From contig JAHDHH010000006.1 in the NCBI GenBank assembly GCA_020631405.1, positions 47,801 to 111,800 of the forward strand: DNA of 64,000 nt, in the 5' to 3' direction. Positions within the stretch are counted from its first letter, which is position 1. Each line of letters opens with the position of its first letter. This document shows positions 46,501 to 52,193 of this stretch, in pieces. A model generated the notes under the pieces. It was not told where the DNA came from, did not search any database, and was given only the letters and a program-made list of their open reading frames with translations. The position numbers and the translations under genes were made by a program. Source of the DNA: Saprospiraceae bacterium. GTDB taxonomy: Bacteria > Bacteroidota > Bacteroidia > Chitinophagales > Saprospiraceae.

Positions 46501-47029
46501 TGTATTAAGCTGGTTAAGCAATAATGAAAGTGATTTTAATTCCTATCAAATACAAAGAAGTTTTGACGGAATTAGCTATGAAGTATTGACTAATAAACCA
46601 GTAAATATTATTGGTGAATCAAACTATGTGTACATGGATTTTGATTTAGAAATTATTGGAAATTATTATTACAAAGTCATTAATAGACTTGATGATGGAA
46701 GTATAATTAGTTCTGAAGTTGTCCAGCTACGAGTAGATAAAACTGCATCAAAGGATGGATTACGAGCTAATATATATCCAAATCCAACCAATGGTTTCTT
46801 TACGGTTGATGTTTACCTGGATAAGCAAGCACAAGAATGTTGGTTTACTATGTTTGATGCCCAAGGGGCAAAAGCCATGAAGACGACATTACTTGATATT
46901 GATATTGATACAGGATGGCACAAGTACCAGATTGATGGACGAGATTTGCCAGCAGGCATGTTTGAGATCCAAGTCCGACTCGATGATCAGTTTATTCAGA
47001 AAAAGTTAATTAAGCTGGATAACTATTAA
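31532..47029 (+). CDS. Giant SBBP-propeller/Ig-module/Cna-B T9SS surface protein (5165 aa)
   Basis: The ATG at 31532 gives a signal peptide (VYLFLIVSCFFSLSQSVKA). Residues ~40-250 look like the N-terminal domain that commonly precedes SBBP beta-propeller repeats in Bacteroidota. Residues ~255-765 carry SBBP-like repeats (WSTFLEG, YAVGSTQSTDFPVTAG, WATYFGGT). About nine Ig/PKD-like units (YSWSPTTDLS type) follow to ~1860. Then come eight 243-residue composite modules, each with an Ig-like part (CP.I..P.NP...EICEGE, NWYDAP.GGNLL), a second beta-sandwich (Y.WTGPNG) and a third part (GTV.GNQV.NIP), plus a final partial copy. One Cys-bounded CNDN...DDYIEI module (~4050), two DUF11 modules (~4157, ~4320), four Cna-B domains (from ~4500), an FN3-like linker and a type A T9SS sorting domain (YPNPTNGFFT to KLIKLDNY) complete it. 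Its role as an exported surface adhesin is inferred from architecture. Confidence 0.92.
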   Translation: MRLSSFATINTKCCVYLFLIVSCFFSLSQSVKASNVNEKEPINYEEIIKKYTEDLRFKENIGKYPSEYKYALESKQINVGFTDEKIYSWVFNPEKTKGFTWVTEFLDRNPTSSYRLKNLDLAKHTYLQKDEEIIQQVGKELWINELYKGINLRYYSRGDQLLEYDFLVDPCEDPTQIKYRLDGFDKLSVSEDGRLKMNSPFGDLFGSKPYAYQMINGQEVEVAASYKVEADQISFEIGDYDESAYLVIDPIVLEWSTFLEGSNTGEIFELDVNGAGVYAVGSTQSTDFPVTAGVFQPNYSDKIDAYVAKLTHAGQLEWATYFGGTSTENDLKIEIVNGSILIGGTTVSEDLPTTAGVYQENYGGSIETFMASFTDSGMLNWSTYIGGTEREGNLIFESDGTRVFFAGTTSSDDLDVPMDAYQATYQGDTDNFLGALDFNTGTMNWISYLGGSDFEGKPVDLILDGNNLTLAVERTFSLDLPLLNANQMNNGGQADAYIAQFQNDGTALWLTYIGGDGNDWIFDFDFDGTSFYLGGLSSSTDLATAGAFQEVVIGTDCWLASINNAGFTNWSTYINGNSQTGIESGGELITNIEVDNGHVYFIANTSGDFPFSSNLLGPITQGASWYPDIVVGRFTIGGQYSWSTYYAGENIDRGEDIEVANGFVYVLGYINSSIFPISDYAVQELPQGGDQPGLGMFKEESGELVYSTYFGGATKGQFPDDLEVFGQDVYFAFCGAPQSPVTTNAFQSSTMAGRAGVITKFTPIIGLTDNIIGPSNQTTCQFGVAEELIGNQVFASNTLPQINYGSITIDHPEVEASYQWQQADDPAGPWEDIPIGITQNYLPFVTNITQFYRRVARFECTGIENISAVATVSVNDMVALQVDAGPPFYTCPGEAITIGGMPTASNGAMPYSYDWDMEAFLDDETSANPTATVTETTIFSVIVTDANGCSQIGQTVITPVAADAGLDQTVCLGTPVQIGTAPLAGLTGATYAWSPITGLDNPNIAQPIANPSTSTTYFLMLTLDTPTGPCSTFDQVTVNQVPAPSDNFAGPDVVSCNTDPAFIGTMDEGFTYVWSPSTYLSNNTGATATVTPFFNEVPPNQPLSYTLQATMGDCVYEDEVEVAFVNTDAGIDFCGPRIVGDPAQTDLNPSYMWTNLTPGIGTITPPTNTAQVMVSASVGGTATYLLEVTYNGTTCTDEVDVPEGCEGCFIDIGIEPIGCPLLIDGGELTLFGFAAVTGYNSNQLQYNWTPTTGLSDPNSAVTMVTTMDNIVYTLTVTDLFGNFLCSAMIDVNNPNYSIPVFMAQDHEVCVGTSVDLGQAPVVGYEYEWLGPDNYVSNESNPTVIAQFDEEYYVTVTETETGCVVLDTATINVSDVLADAGGDIEICSGGIITLGVPDLSNGTWSYNWEPVNSPWQNGTNENSPQPEVLVVTDLQFSLTVTDLAKCFDTDVINITVNDDIALEDAPDVVYCPGNEPIQIGPEPINGVTYSWSPTTDLSCVDCAQPLASPSSTTIYTLSAMFPGCEFTVTDNVIVTVPDYTFDLGGPLTYCPSDGPVSIGDNAPIGVASFQWTPNLNLSCNDCPNPTSNTLVEQTYTLTVTYEDGCSASADITVIPSVLPNAGQDYVICLEESVTLGTPSTSDQFIWTPTDGLSCTTCATPIFTPPSTGIFQFNLTEINGTCQNEDQVTVTVLGNEVPDLQTSTVCENGCVLLQAPFFDNHNYVWSPADGLSDPTSNETLACPDETTNYTVVIEDQIFGCITSANALVVVSPQEAPVLTIGDFEYCVEDPPILLDLQVNPPNTGDYSFSWSPQVSLSNPFIQQPIATPQVTTTYYVTVTDNTNGCASVAESTVTVVPCFDCDMVLNATGNSPTCEVDEIMLFVNVTNGTGPFFYSWLGPLGYQSTQQNPVIPNATTQMSGIYTVLVTDANGCTETAMVDMQVFEDPTLSIDIAECTDGLNSYFVVFSSNGTVSTTAGTITGNQILNIPLGTDIVVTAALNGCTVEIPVMSPECPCPTIDPPINPMHAEICEGDPNPSISVSVAPGIVVDWYDAGMGGNLLLANSTSFTPTGTLSLGLHTFYAEAVDLTNGCSSTTRTPVTIFVNENPTLEVSSNSPVCTTTDIELYATVSGGAGPYIFSWTGPGGFTSMNQNPIIPNASFAMSGTYTVTVYTGNNCSATQSIDVILQQLPTLDITATNCDNGANTFTITFQTNGTVTASNGTISGNQVINIPDGQDVTLIAELNGCYRFVLVEGLDCGCPDIFPPMNPMNGEICHGEPIPTLSVTVDAGQTVNWYDAPVAGNLLAANTTSFTPPGPLNPGVYSYYAETANIPAECPSPGRTEVVLIIHANPTVQLSTFPVCEGGTASISTTVTGGTAPYQFFWTGPNGYNSNIQNPMITMASLNDAGNYLVIVIDALGCVAEADIDVVVEQQPFLLITNVYCAPNNNSYTIDFSSNGIVSTSAGSISGNQVLNIPIGVNVTLNSTLGSCDVSANVTSPVCECPMIFPPINPIHAEICDGETIPSLSVSVPAGQTVNWYDAPTGGNLLASNTTSYTPSGPLGPGIYTYYAETFNLEDECTSSTRTEVFLIIHDQPSINLETEPICALETLIIASNVSGGNAPYTYEWSGPNNYSSSSQDVSIANATNLNEGTYFVTVTDTNGCSSEDFIDAVINPLPTLIVTNVVCSPDFAFYSIEFTSTGLVSSSAGTVSGNEIVNIPANVDVVLTAILNTCEVVVLVTAPDCACPMIAPPINPINGEICEGETTPALMVSVPAGNTVNWYDAAIGGNLIGTGTSFIPIGQFSAGVYTFYVETFNTDTGCTSNTRTPVFLFVNPNPIIMLMAPEVCEGETIFINTMVTGGSAPYTYSWTGPANYSSTTQSPQIPNATSLNGGVYFVTVIDANACSSESEIDVTVDPSPFLTIDEVVCANDNNSFSITFTSNGTVTSNVGTVVGNQVVNIPSGQNASLMATLGNCSITVAVNDPMCTCPPVDAPINPIPAEICEGEATPTICVSVGANETVFWYDAPTGGNILLESSLCYTPPGILTPGVYTYYAAAMNVIDDCFSDTRTPVTITVYPNPLINLDIPSVCEGETIVFNVSTTGGQSPYTYNWTGPNGFSFNGQTPIINNAMFSDQGIYTVVVTDANGCMDTAMDELIVHSNPSITIDDVVCTNDENWYTITFTATGVVTSNIGTVVGNQVIDIPADQNAILTVTLGNCSISITVNAPMCACPHIDAPINGTPTEICEAEPNPTICVSVGAGETVFWYDAPSGGNILLESNLCYTPSGILTPGVYTYYAAAMNIIDDCFSNTRTPVSITVHPNPIVSLADAEVCEGENAILVISISGGQGPFTYNWTGPNGFTSSSQNPIIPNAQEVNEGTYMLMVIDANGCMGSGEGELVVNPNPVLEIIDRDCNDDLTSYSIDFMSNGMVSTNAGTVVGNQVINIPSGTVVSITSILGDCSTSMIVNPPDCECPMIMAPVNPINGAICFGEPIPTVSVTVSVGQTVNWYDAPSGGNLLASDTNSYTPSGPLSIGTYTYFAETINQIDGCPSDSRTPVIIEVFELPTISGTDIEACVGQSVPININFNSTESISSIQWNGPNGFVSTQEDILLTNVSTAMTGIYQVVVTNIHGCQATIDIGLSVNDLPVINLIDRICSEDMDSYTIVFESNGLVTSDYGTVQGNMIVDIPADQDVCVSATIGFCNIEDKISAPDCSCPFIFQPLNPMNAGICEGDDNPTISAEVDPPFTINWYDAVLNGNLLLENSLTFTPTNTLPVGTHTFYAETYDPTDNCTSSVRTPVSIRVDGIPTINLMTSPVCEGESLEIMATVSGLFDQASFSWTGPQNFQSSEQNISIANASTLNQGTYILSIISGANCLASQMIETSVNSSPFIEVEEVLCQGVDQPYTVEFSSNGTVTSSFGTIVGNQVINIPDGQGISLTAILGDCETTRVIMAPDCSCPEVAAPTNPNHQEICLSDDVPMLSVEVPNGISVNWYDAPIGGTLLLANSTSFTPPTPSLPGISRYYAQALIAGSLCMSEERTPVFFTVNDCPCDLTTMTSISCNDNNTSWDSTDDYIEISIDASMVYGSGSYQVAVDGVNLGSTTNINDSYTIIGNGLGGNPILLADGTSSYSITVFDSEDATCFDTFEVSADPCSNDYFDLALRKVNTEASSYHRYGDDVDFEITVCNQGSLTATEVIVADYLSDGYIFNASNNPSWNLVNGVLETTINQINVDQCQTVALSLQIAAEVQDISEWINYAEILSAKNGMGVDMNMWDIDSNPGSDTVFERAVLPGDSSDNDLESADKGGEEDDHDPAGIQLLDLALTKQIDLIDYSVGDLVEFRLDIYNQGNVEAFEVSMVDYLPAGLSFDATENNGWSLQTDGNLSYTLDNVLLPGESTQVILNLYIVSNEGSMPGDWYNEAEVSAAHNSEGDLLTDADSYLDDDPSNDNDLVDGPDPDNIFNGDNNDNVINELVDDPFNRGDDDEDDNDAVELFVTGQIGDFVWKDLNGDGLQDDGEPGVSNVVVNLFDCSGGFLTSTTTNSDGFYQFDDLNAGDYQLQFDLSNLGEECLFTENGNPLNSALNSDVNLAGWTSCVSLKLGEQRFDIDAGLIALASLGNYVWHDRNGDGIAQQGEEPIEGVRVNLYDAQGNFVAFKLTDGNGNYSFSQLYPGEYYIGFNPTGDYEFTLANRGGDDKNDSDVDNANGIGTTQIIALESGEYDDSWDAGLYICAKLGELVWLDAEKNDVYDDFENGINGVKVEVFKSIDGDYILYDFVYTGVKPGTPSDDGYWKMCLPPGTYYLRFSQPPFGLVTVRPNVGSNASLDSDVTDENGMNTTGSFTLYSGDEKCDVLAGYYAMAMIGDRVWLDTDGDGQQDLNEPGVEGVEVEVRSADNTHSITEYTDANGYYEIDELKAKDYYVRLVPPSGYQLTLANVGDEETDSDVDHTNGPNTTKTVSLNSGDIMPHLDAGLVSSVLAEQWIELRAESKGDHHVLSWLSNNESDFNSYQIQRSFDGISYEVLTNKPVNIIGESNYVYMDFDLEIIGNYYYKVINRLDDGSIISSEVVQLRVDKTASKDGLRANIYPNPTNGFFTVDVYLDKQAQECWFTMFDAQGAKAMKTTLLDIDIDTGWHKYQIDGRDLPAGMFEIQVRLDDQFIQKKLIKLDNY
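37568..43399 (+). repeat. Eight 729-bp (243-aa) Ig-type composite modules
   Basis: The CP.I anchor cysteine codon starts at 37568, 38300, 39029, 39758, 40484, 41213, 41942, 42671 and 43400. Steps are 732, 729, 729, 726, 729, 729, 729 and 729 bp, averaging exactly 729. The copy at 43400 continues only through the first Ig-like part. Protein identity between neighbours is high while synonymous codons differ widely. Confidence 0.85.
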
Positions 47030-47040
47030 GCATAAATAGA

Positions 47041-47071
47041 AATGATCGCTCTTAAATGAGCGGTCATTTTT
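47041..47071 (+). terminator. Terminator after the 5165-aa gene
   Basis: AATGATCGCTC (47041-47051) pairs with GAGCGGTCATT (47058-47068), with one G-T pair, followed by T residues, 11 bp after the stop codon. Confidence 0.8.
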
Positions 47072-47211
47072 ACTTTAAGGTAAAAGCTTAATCAATCTGT
47101 TGTAAAAATAAAACAAGATTAAAGCAAATAAACTAGGGCTAGTTTGGTAAATTTAGCTTGTAATCACTTAGTCAAAAAAGCTAAGTAATTTTATCTGATA
47201 AAAACTATCCT

Positions 47212-50200
47212 GTGCTTAGATCAATATTTTCCTTCTGCTTATTATGTAGCATGGTGCCTTGCCTTGCTCAATGGACTCAATTAAACGATGTACCATTTGT
47301 CGATCACCATACCAATGGCTTTGGTATCGATGGAAAAGCCTATGTTATTAAAGGCTCGCCTGTAGATAACAATGGAGTAAATCAAAATCAGTTATGGGAG
47401 TATGATGAAAGTACCGACACTTGGGAGTTTGATTCGTACGTTCCAGCTCCAGGCCGTGGATTCTCAACTGGTGATGATATGGATGGAAAGTACTATTGGG
47501 GCTTTGGCTCTGGACGTAATGACCTATGGGAATTTGATCCCGCAGATAACAGCTTTACCGAACTTCCTTCTTGTCCCTGTGTACCAAGGGCGCATCCAGC
47601 ATTCGTAGCACATAATGGAAAGATTTTCATGGGTTCTGGAAGTGGACCAGATGGGGATTTAAACGATTGGTGGGTCTATGATTTTAGTTCATCAAGTTGG
47701 ACAGAAAAAGAAGGAATTCCAGGACCGATAAGACACCATCCTTTTCAATTTGGAATCGAAGGAGATATTTTTGTAGGAGGTGGACATAGAGATAATTGGC
47801 TACGATGGGACATCGAAGATGAATCTTGGGATGAGATAGACAATCGACCTGAAGGAAGGGTAGCAGGAACTCAATTTAGCTTTGACAATTATGGGTTTGT
47901 ACTAGCAGGAGATAGAGCCGATCATGGACCCATATTAAACCAACATTTTTTAATGTATGATCCCGAAGAAGATCAATGGTATGAGTTGCCATTCGAGCAT
48001 GAAATGGGAAGGTGGGCTCCTTCATCATTTATACTTGATGATCAATTATACTTTTTTGGTGGCCTAAGATCAGAACAAGATGAATCCGCACTTTTTAAAT
48101 TTGATTTAAATACTATTTATTGCATACCTCCAACACCAGGATATGAAGTAAATGTAAAAGTTAATTCAGCAGGCTTTATTTGGGATGATAGCCCTAGTGG
48201 TCCAGCAGATACTCTGCAGTGGAGGAAAGTGGGAGAGGAGGATTGGAATAATGTAATCGAACCTCAAGCTATTCTCACTATTGATGGATTAGAAACTTGC
48301 ACAGAATATGAATGGAGGATTAACGCAAATTGTGGCAGTTTTGGAACAAGTTATTCTGAGCCAAAAGTATTTACCACTGGCTGTGGAGCTTGTCTAGATT
48401 TGCCCTACTGCGATGTTTCTACAAGTTTTTTAGGTAATGGTGTTCACATTGCAGGAATAAGCGTCAATGATTATCAAAATAATTCAGGATCTAACAATGG
48501 CTATAACTGGTTTATGGATGTGCCCGAATTAGCATTTTACCGAGGTGAAGAGTTGGAAATTCAATTAATGGCAGGCACTGACGGCACATCTAATGCCGAC
48601 ATTAATTGGCGAGTTTGGATTGATATGGATTCAGATGGAAACTTCAGGGATGATGAAATTATCATAGATCATTCATCAACAGAATTATCGTACACTGAAA
48701 CAATTAGCATTCCTCTAGATGCTGAACCCGGTTTAACTAGGTTAAGAGTCATGGTCGATTATGATATAATAGGTGGAGCTTGTTCTGGAATGAATTGGAA
48801 CGATGGAGAGGTTGAAGATTATTGTATGTTTCTTAATGCTTTTCCAGATTTGGACGGAGATGGATTTACGGCTGACGTAGATTGTGATGATGCCAATCCA
48901 GAAGTAAATTCGGATGCAACTGAAATTGAATATAATGGAATAGATGATGATTGTGATCCCAGTACATTAGATGACGATTTAGATGGTGATGGCTTTAATT
49001 TGACGGATGATTGTGATGATGCCGACGCCGGAATAAATCCGGGTCAAGCAGAGATCCCAAACAATGATGTAGATGAGGATTGTGATGGAGTAGCATTAGT
49101 TATAGATGAGGATGGAGATGGCTTTAATTCAGATGAAGATTGTGATGATTCCGACCCCGAAGTGAATTCGGAGGCAAGTGAAATACCAAATAATGATGTG
49201 GATGAGGATTGCGATGGTGATATATTAATCATTGATGAAGATGGGGATGGGTTTAATTCAGATGAGGATTGTGATGATGCCGACGCCGGAATAAATCCGG
49301 GTCAAGCAGAGATCCCGAATAATGATATAGATGAGGATTGTGATGGAGTTGCATTAGTTATTGATGAAGATGGAGATGGCTTTAATTCAGATGAAGATTG
49401 TGATGATGCCGACGCCGGAATAAATCCGGGTCAAGCAGAGATCCCGAATAATGATATAGATGAGGATTGTGATGGAGTTGCATTAGTTATTGATGAAGAT
49501 GGAGATGGCTTTAATTCAGATGAAGATTGTGATGATGCCGACGCCGGAATAAATCCGGGTCAAGCAGAGATCCCGAATAATGATATAGATGAGGATTGTG
49601 ATGGAGTTGCATTAGTTATTGATGAAGATGGAGATGGCTTTAATTCAGATGAAGATTGTGATGATGCCGACGCCGGAATAAATCCGGGTCAAGCAGAGAT
49701 CCCGAATAATGATATAGATGAGGATTGCGATGGAGTAGCTTTAGTTATAGATGAGGATGGAGATGGTTTTAATTCAGATGAGGATTGTGATGATGCCGAC
49801 GCCAACATAAATCCTGGGTCGGAAGAGATACCCAATAATGATATCGATGAGGATTGCGATGGAGTGGCCTTAGTTATAGATGAGGATGGGGATGGCTTTA
49901 ATTCAGATGAGGATTGTGATGACTCCGACGCCGGAATAAACCCTGGATCGGAGGAAATCCCTAATAATGATGTGGATGAGGATTGCGATGGGGTAGCATT
50001 AGTTATAGACGAGGATATGGATGGCTTTAATTCAGATGAGGATTGTGATGACCTCGATGCCGGAATAAATCCCGGATCGGAGGAAATCCCTAATAATGAT
50101 GTGGATGAGGATTGCGATGGAGTAGCCTTAGTTATAGACGAAGATATGGATGGCTTTAATTCAGATGAGGATTGTGATGACTCCGACCCTGAAATAAATC

Positions 50201-50775
50201 CTGGATCGGAGGAAATACCAAACAATGAAGTGGATGAGGATTGCGATGGAGAAGCCTTAGTTATAGACGAGGATATGGATGGATTTAATTCAGATGAGGA
50301 TTGTGATGACTCCGACGCCAACATAAATCCTGGGTCGGAAGAGATACCCAATAATGATATCGATGAGGATTGTGATGGAGAGGCGCTTATTATAGATGAT
50401 GATGGAGATGGCTTCAATTCGGATGAGGATTGTGATGACTCCGACGCCGGAATAAATCCCGGGTCGGAAGAGATACCGAATAACGGAATAGACGAAGATT
50501 GTGATGGCGAAGATTTATTTTCTTCGGTAGACAATGCTTTAGGTCTAAATATCCAGGTGTTTCCAAACCCAACCAATGATCTGCTTTATATTGCTGGTTT
50601 AGAAGGTAAATCAGGGCAATATGCACTTATATCAATGATGGGTAAAGTAGTAAAAAATGGAAGCTTGGGGAGTTCACCACTAAGGTTGGAATCACTTAGC
50701 GATGGAGTCTATATTCTTCAATTATTTGTGGACGGGAATAGAATTGCAGTAACTAAAATAGAATTGATACGCTAA
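47212..50775 (+). CDS. Kelch/FN3/GEVED/MopE-repeat T9SS protein (1187 aa)
   Basis: The GTG at 47212 is chosen because it gives a complete signal peptide (LRSIFSFCLLCSMVPCLAQ), an in-frame TAA lies upstream at 47182, and no ATG precedes the hydrophobic core. Residues ~20-300 contain kelch-like beta-propeller motifs (YVIKG, YYWGFGSGRNDLWEFDP, LYFFGGLRSEQDESALFKFD). An FN3 domain (~305-385) and a GEVED domain (~395-545, motif DGEVEDYC) follow. Thirteen MopE-type putative metal-binding repeats of about 43 residues (DEDGDGFNSDEDCDD...NPG..EIPNN.IDEDCDG) span ~546-1107, and a T9SS sorting domain (VFPNPTNDLL to IELIR) ends the protein. The DxDxDG loops are EF-hand-like and each repeat has a Cys pair, so metal (calcium or copper) binding is likely but untested. 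Repeats 4-7 are identical at protein level. Confidence 0.93.
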   Translation: MLRSIFSFCLLCSMVPCLAQWTQLNDVPFVDHHTNGFGIDGKAYVIKGSPVDNNGVNQNQLWEYDESTDTWEFDSYVPAPGRGFSTGDDMDGKYYWGFGSGRNDLWEFDPADNSFTELPSCPCVPRAHPAFVAHNGKIFMGSGSGPDGDLNDWWVYDFSSSSWTEKEGIPGPIRHHPFQFGIEGDIFVGGGHRDNWLRWDIEDESWDEIDNRPEGRVAGTQFSFDNYGFVLAGDRADHGPILNQHFLMYDPEEDQWYELPFEHEMGRWAPSSFILDDQLYFFGGLRSEQDESALFKFDLNTIYCIPPTPGYEVNVKVNSAGFIWDDSPSGPADTLQWRKVGEEDWNNVIEPQAILTIDGLETCTEYEWRINANCGSFGTSYSEPKVFTTGCGACLDLPYCDVSTSFLGNGVHIAGISVNDYQNNSGSNNGYNWFMDVPELAFYRGEELEIQLMAGTDGTSNADINWRVWIDMDSDGNFRDDEIIIDHSSTELSYTETISIPLDAEPGLTRLRVMVDYDIIGGACSGMNWNDGEVEDYCMFLNAFPDLDGDGFTADVDCDDANPEVNSDATEIEYNGIDDDCDPSTLDDDLDGDGFNLTDDCDDADAGINPGQAEIPNNDVDEDCDGVALVIDEDGDGFNSDEDCDDSDPEVNSEASEIPNNDVDEDCDGDILIIDEDGDGFNSDEDCDDADAGINPGQAEIPNNDIDEDCDGVALVIDEDGDGFNSDEDCDDADAGINPGQAEIPNNDIDEDCDGVALVIDEDGDGFNSDEDCDDADAGINPGQAEIPNNDIDEDCDGVALVIDEDGDGFNSDEDCDDADAGINPGQAEIPNNDIDEDCDGVALVIDEDGDGFNSDEDCDDADANINPGSEEIPNNDIDEDCDGVALVIDEDGDGFNSDEDCDDSDAGINPGSEEIPNNDVDEDCDGVALVIDEDMDGFNSDEDCDDLDAGINPGSEEIPNNDVDEDCDGVALVIDEDMDGFNSDEDCDDSDPEINPGSEEIPNNEVDEDCDGEALVIDEDMDGFNSDEDCDDSDANINPGSEEIPNNDIDEDCDGEALIIDDDGDGFNSDEDCDDSDAGINPGSEEIPNNGIDEDCDGEDLFSSVDNALGLNIQVFPNPTNDLLYIAGLEGKSGQYALISMMGKVVKNGSLGSSPLRLESLSDGVYILQLFVDGNRIAVTKIELIR
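49279..49727 (+). repeat. Perfect 129-bp tandem repeat inside the MopE-type region
   Basis: Units start at 49279, 49408, 49537 and 49666. The first three are identical base for base, and the fourth is identical until a T-to-C difference at 49728. That makes about 3.5 perfect copies in a 13-unit coding array. Each unit is 43 codons, so gain or loss of copies keeps the frame. Confidence 0.95.
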
Positions 50776-50867
50776 ATCTTAGTTAGTAAAAGTTTTAATG
50801 GATATATATTGATTTTGTTTTTTTGTCGTTAATGAAAGGCAACATTGCGGTAAATTAAACAAAACGA

Positions 50868-52031
50868 ATGAAATCATTTAAAGGCTTTTTCCTAGTACTA
50901 TGCTTATTAAATGTGTCCAACAATTTTGCGCAGGATGTAATCATGGTAGAACATAACCTACTGACAGGCGATACCACAATTCTCAATTTTGGACCTAATG
51001 ATATTATTGAAAGTTCAGGTAAAACAATGAGTTTTGAAGGTACATCTAATAATTATCAAATATTAGATTCCAGCACCCCTGAGGATAATTTCACTAGGTT
51101 AGCAAGGGTGTCAAACCATGCTGCCTATCCCTTAAGTACAAGCATAAAAATTAGCACGTCTAATGAGGTAGATTGCCAATGCACAGGAACAATTATTAGT
51201 AACAGGCATATTTTAAGCTTAGCTCCTTGCTTTATGGAAATAAATGCTAATGTTCTAAATACAACATCTATTAATATTCTTCCGCTTTTTAACAATGGGG
51301 AATTGCACAAAGACTATGAGCAAATCCCGATCATCAAAGCTTATACCCTCTTAGATTGGGATGTGAGCACAGATAATTTTATTTTATTGGAAGTTGAAGA
51401 AGATTTAGGTCAAGAAATAGGGTGGCAAGGAATTGCATTTAATGATGAAGATGATGCACTACGTGACCAAGTATTCCATAAATATTCTTTTCCATGCAAG
51501 ACTGAGTTCATAGAATATGAAGGAGATTTAAATGGTGATACCCTTTATCATAGCTATGGAGTCTATAATCTTATAGATGAATCCATTGCAACTGATTTCT
51601 CAACAATCGGCTTACTGTCTGGTGAAGGCGGAAGTGCTATCTTTTTATCTGAAGACACCCAAAATCATGTTTATGGAATTGGCACCTGGCACAATAGGCT
51701 AAGGCATAGTAGGATTTCTAGTAGGGAATTTTATGCCATGAATAAAATCATAGAATCTTTCCTAGCGGTCTCCACAAATAAGCCAACTGCGGAAACGATA
51801 AAAATTTATCCAAACCCCACTGCAGATAAGCTCACGATTGACCTTGAATCATTTAACTCATTTAGATTGGTACATATATATTCATCAGACGGAAAACTGG
51901 TTTTTAAAAAACTAATCAATCCAGAGGTAGCCAAACCAACCATCCAAATAAAAGATTGGGCGACAGGTACCTATTTTATGCGCATCAATGCCGATAATAG
52001 AGAATTCGCAGCAAGCTTTATTAAACACTAA
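50868..52031 (+). CDS. T9SS-exported trypsin-fold protein lacking the catalytic His and Ser (387 aa)
   Basis: A signal peptide (FFLVLCLLNVSNNFAQ) is followed by a chymotrypsin/glutamyl-endopeptidase-like domain and a type A T9SS sorting domain (IYPNPTADKLTID to SFIKH). GTIISNRHILSLAPCF (residues 107-122) lines up without gaps with the usual G-T-[LI]-I-x-x-R-H-V-L-T-A-A-H-C. The catalytic His position is Pro120, whereas Cys121 is kept. Asp169 in DNFILLEV fits the catalytic Asp. GEGGSAIF (252-259) lines up with GDSGGPVF, so the nucleophile Ser is Gly254. Two of three catalytic residues are therefore missing while the fold motifs remain, which suggests a pseudoprotease acting as a binding or surface protein. 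It is the last T9SS cargo gene of the cluster. The family call is good. Loss of activity is inferred from alignment by eye. Confidence 0.82.
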   Translation: MKSFKGFFLVLCLLNVSNNFAQDVIMVEHNLLTGDTTILNFGPNDIIESSGKTMSFEGTSNNYQILDSSTPEDNFTRLARVSNHAAYPLSTSIKISTSNEVDCQCTGTIISNRHILSLAPCFMEINANVLNTTSINILPLFNNGELHKDYEQIPIIKAYTLLDWDVSTDNFILLEVEEDLGQEIGWQGIAFNDEDDALRDQVFHKYSFPCKTEFIEYEGDLNGDTLYHSYGVYNLIDESIATDFSTIGLLSGEGGSAIFLSEDTQNHVYGIGTWHNRLRHSRISSREFYAMNKIIESFLAVSTNKPTAETIKIYPNPTADKLTIDLESFNSFRLVHIYSSDGKLVFKKLINPEVAKPTIQIKDWATGTYFMRINADNREFAASFIKH

Positions 52032-52074
52032 AAACAATATTGACCAAATAAAAACAATATTGACCAAATAAAAA
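52029..52074. repeat. 20-bp direct tandem repeat at the stop codon of the pseudoprotease gene
   Basis: AAAACAATATTGACCAAATA occurs twice back to back (52031-52050, 52051-52070) with partial flanking matches. The first copy begins within the TAA stop codon. Confidence 0.8.
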
Positions 52075-52129
52075 AATAGAACTCAATCACAAACAACAGA
52101 AATTATCCAACTTAAATAACTAAAGAAAA

Positions 52130-52164
52130 AAAAAGGCTGCTCCCAAAAAAGAAGCAGCCCTTTT
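52130..52164. terminator. Bidirectional terminator between convergent genes
   Basis: GGCTGCT and AGCAGCC form a stem with one bulged C nearby, flanked by an A tract on the left (from 52126) and TTTT on the right (52161-52164). It lies between the + strand pseudoprotease gene and the - strand creD, and can serve both. Confidence 0.75.
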
Positions 52165-52193
52165 ACATGAAGTAAACAAAACAAAACGTCTAA

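Noticed and set aside
49279..49727. Regular repeats resembling a CRISPR array
   Set aside because: The units are contiguous 129-bp coding repeats with no unique spacers, and they lie in frame inside a protein gene.
49689..50576. 295-codon open frame on the minus strand, Ser-rich
   Set aside because: It is the exact antisense of the Asp/Glu-rich MopE repeats; the repeated SSQSSSELKPS pattern is the mirror of GAT/GAG-rich codons. There is no start context or domain.
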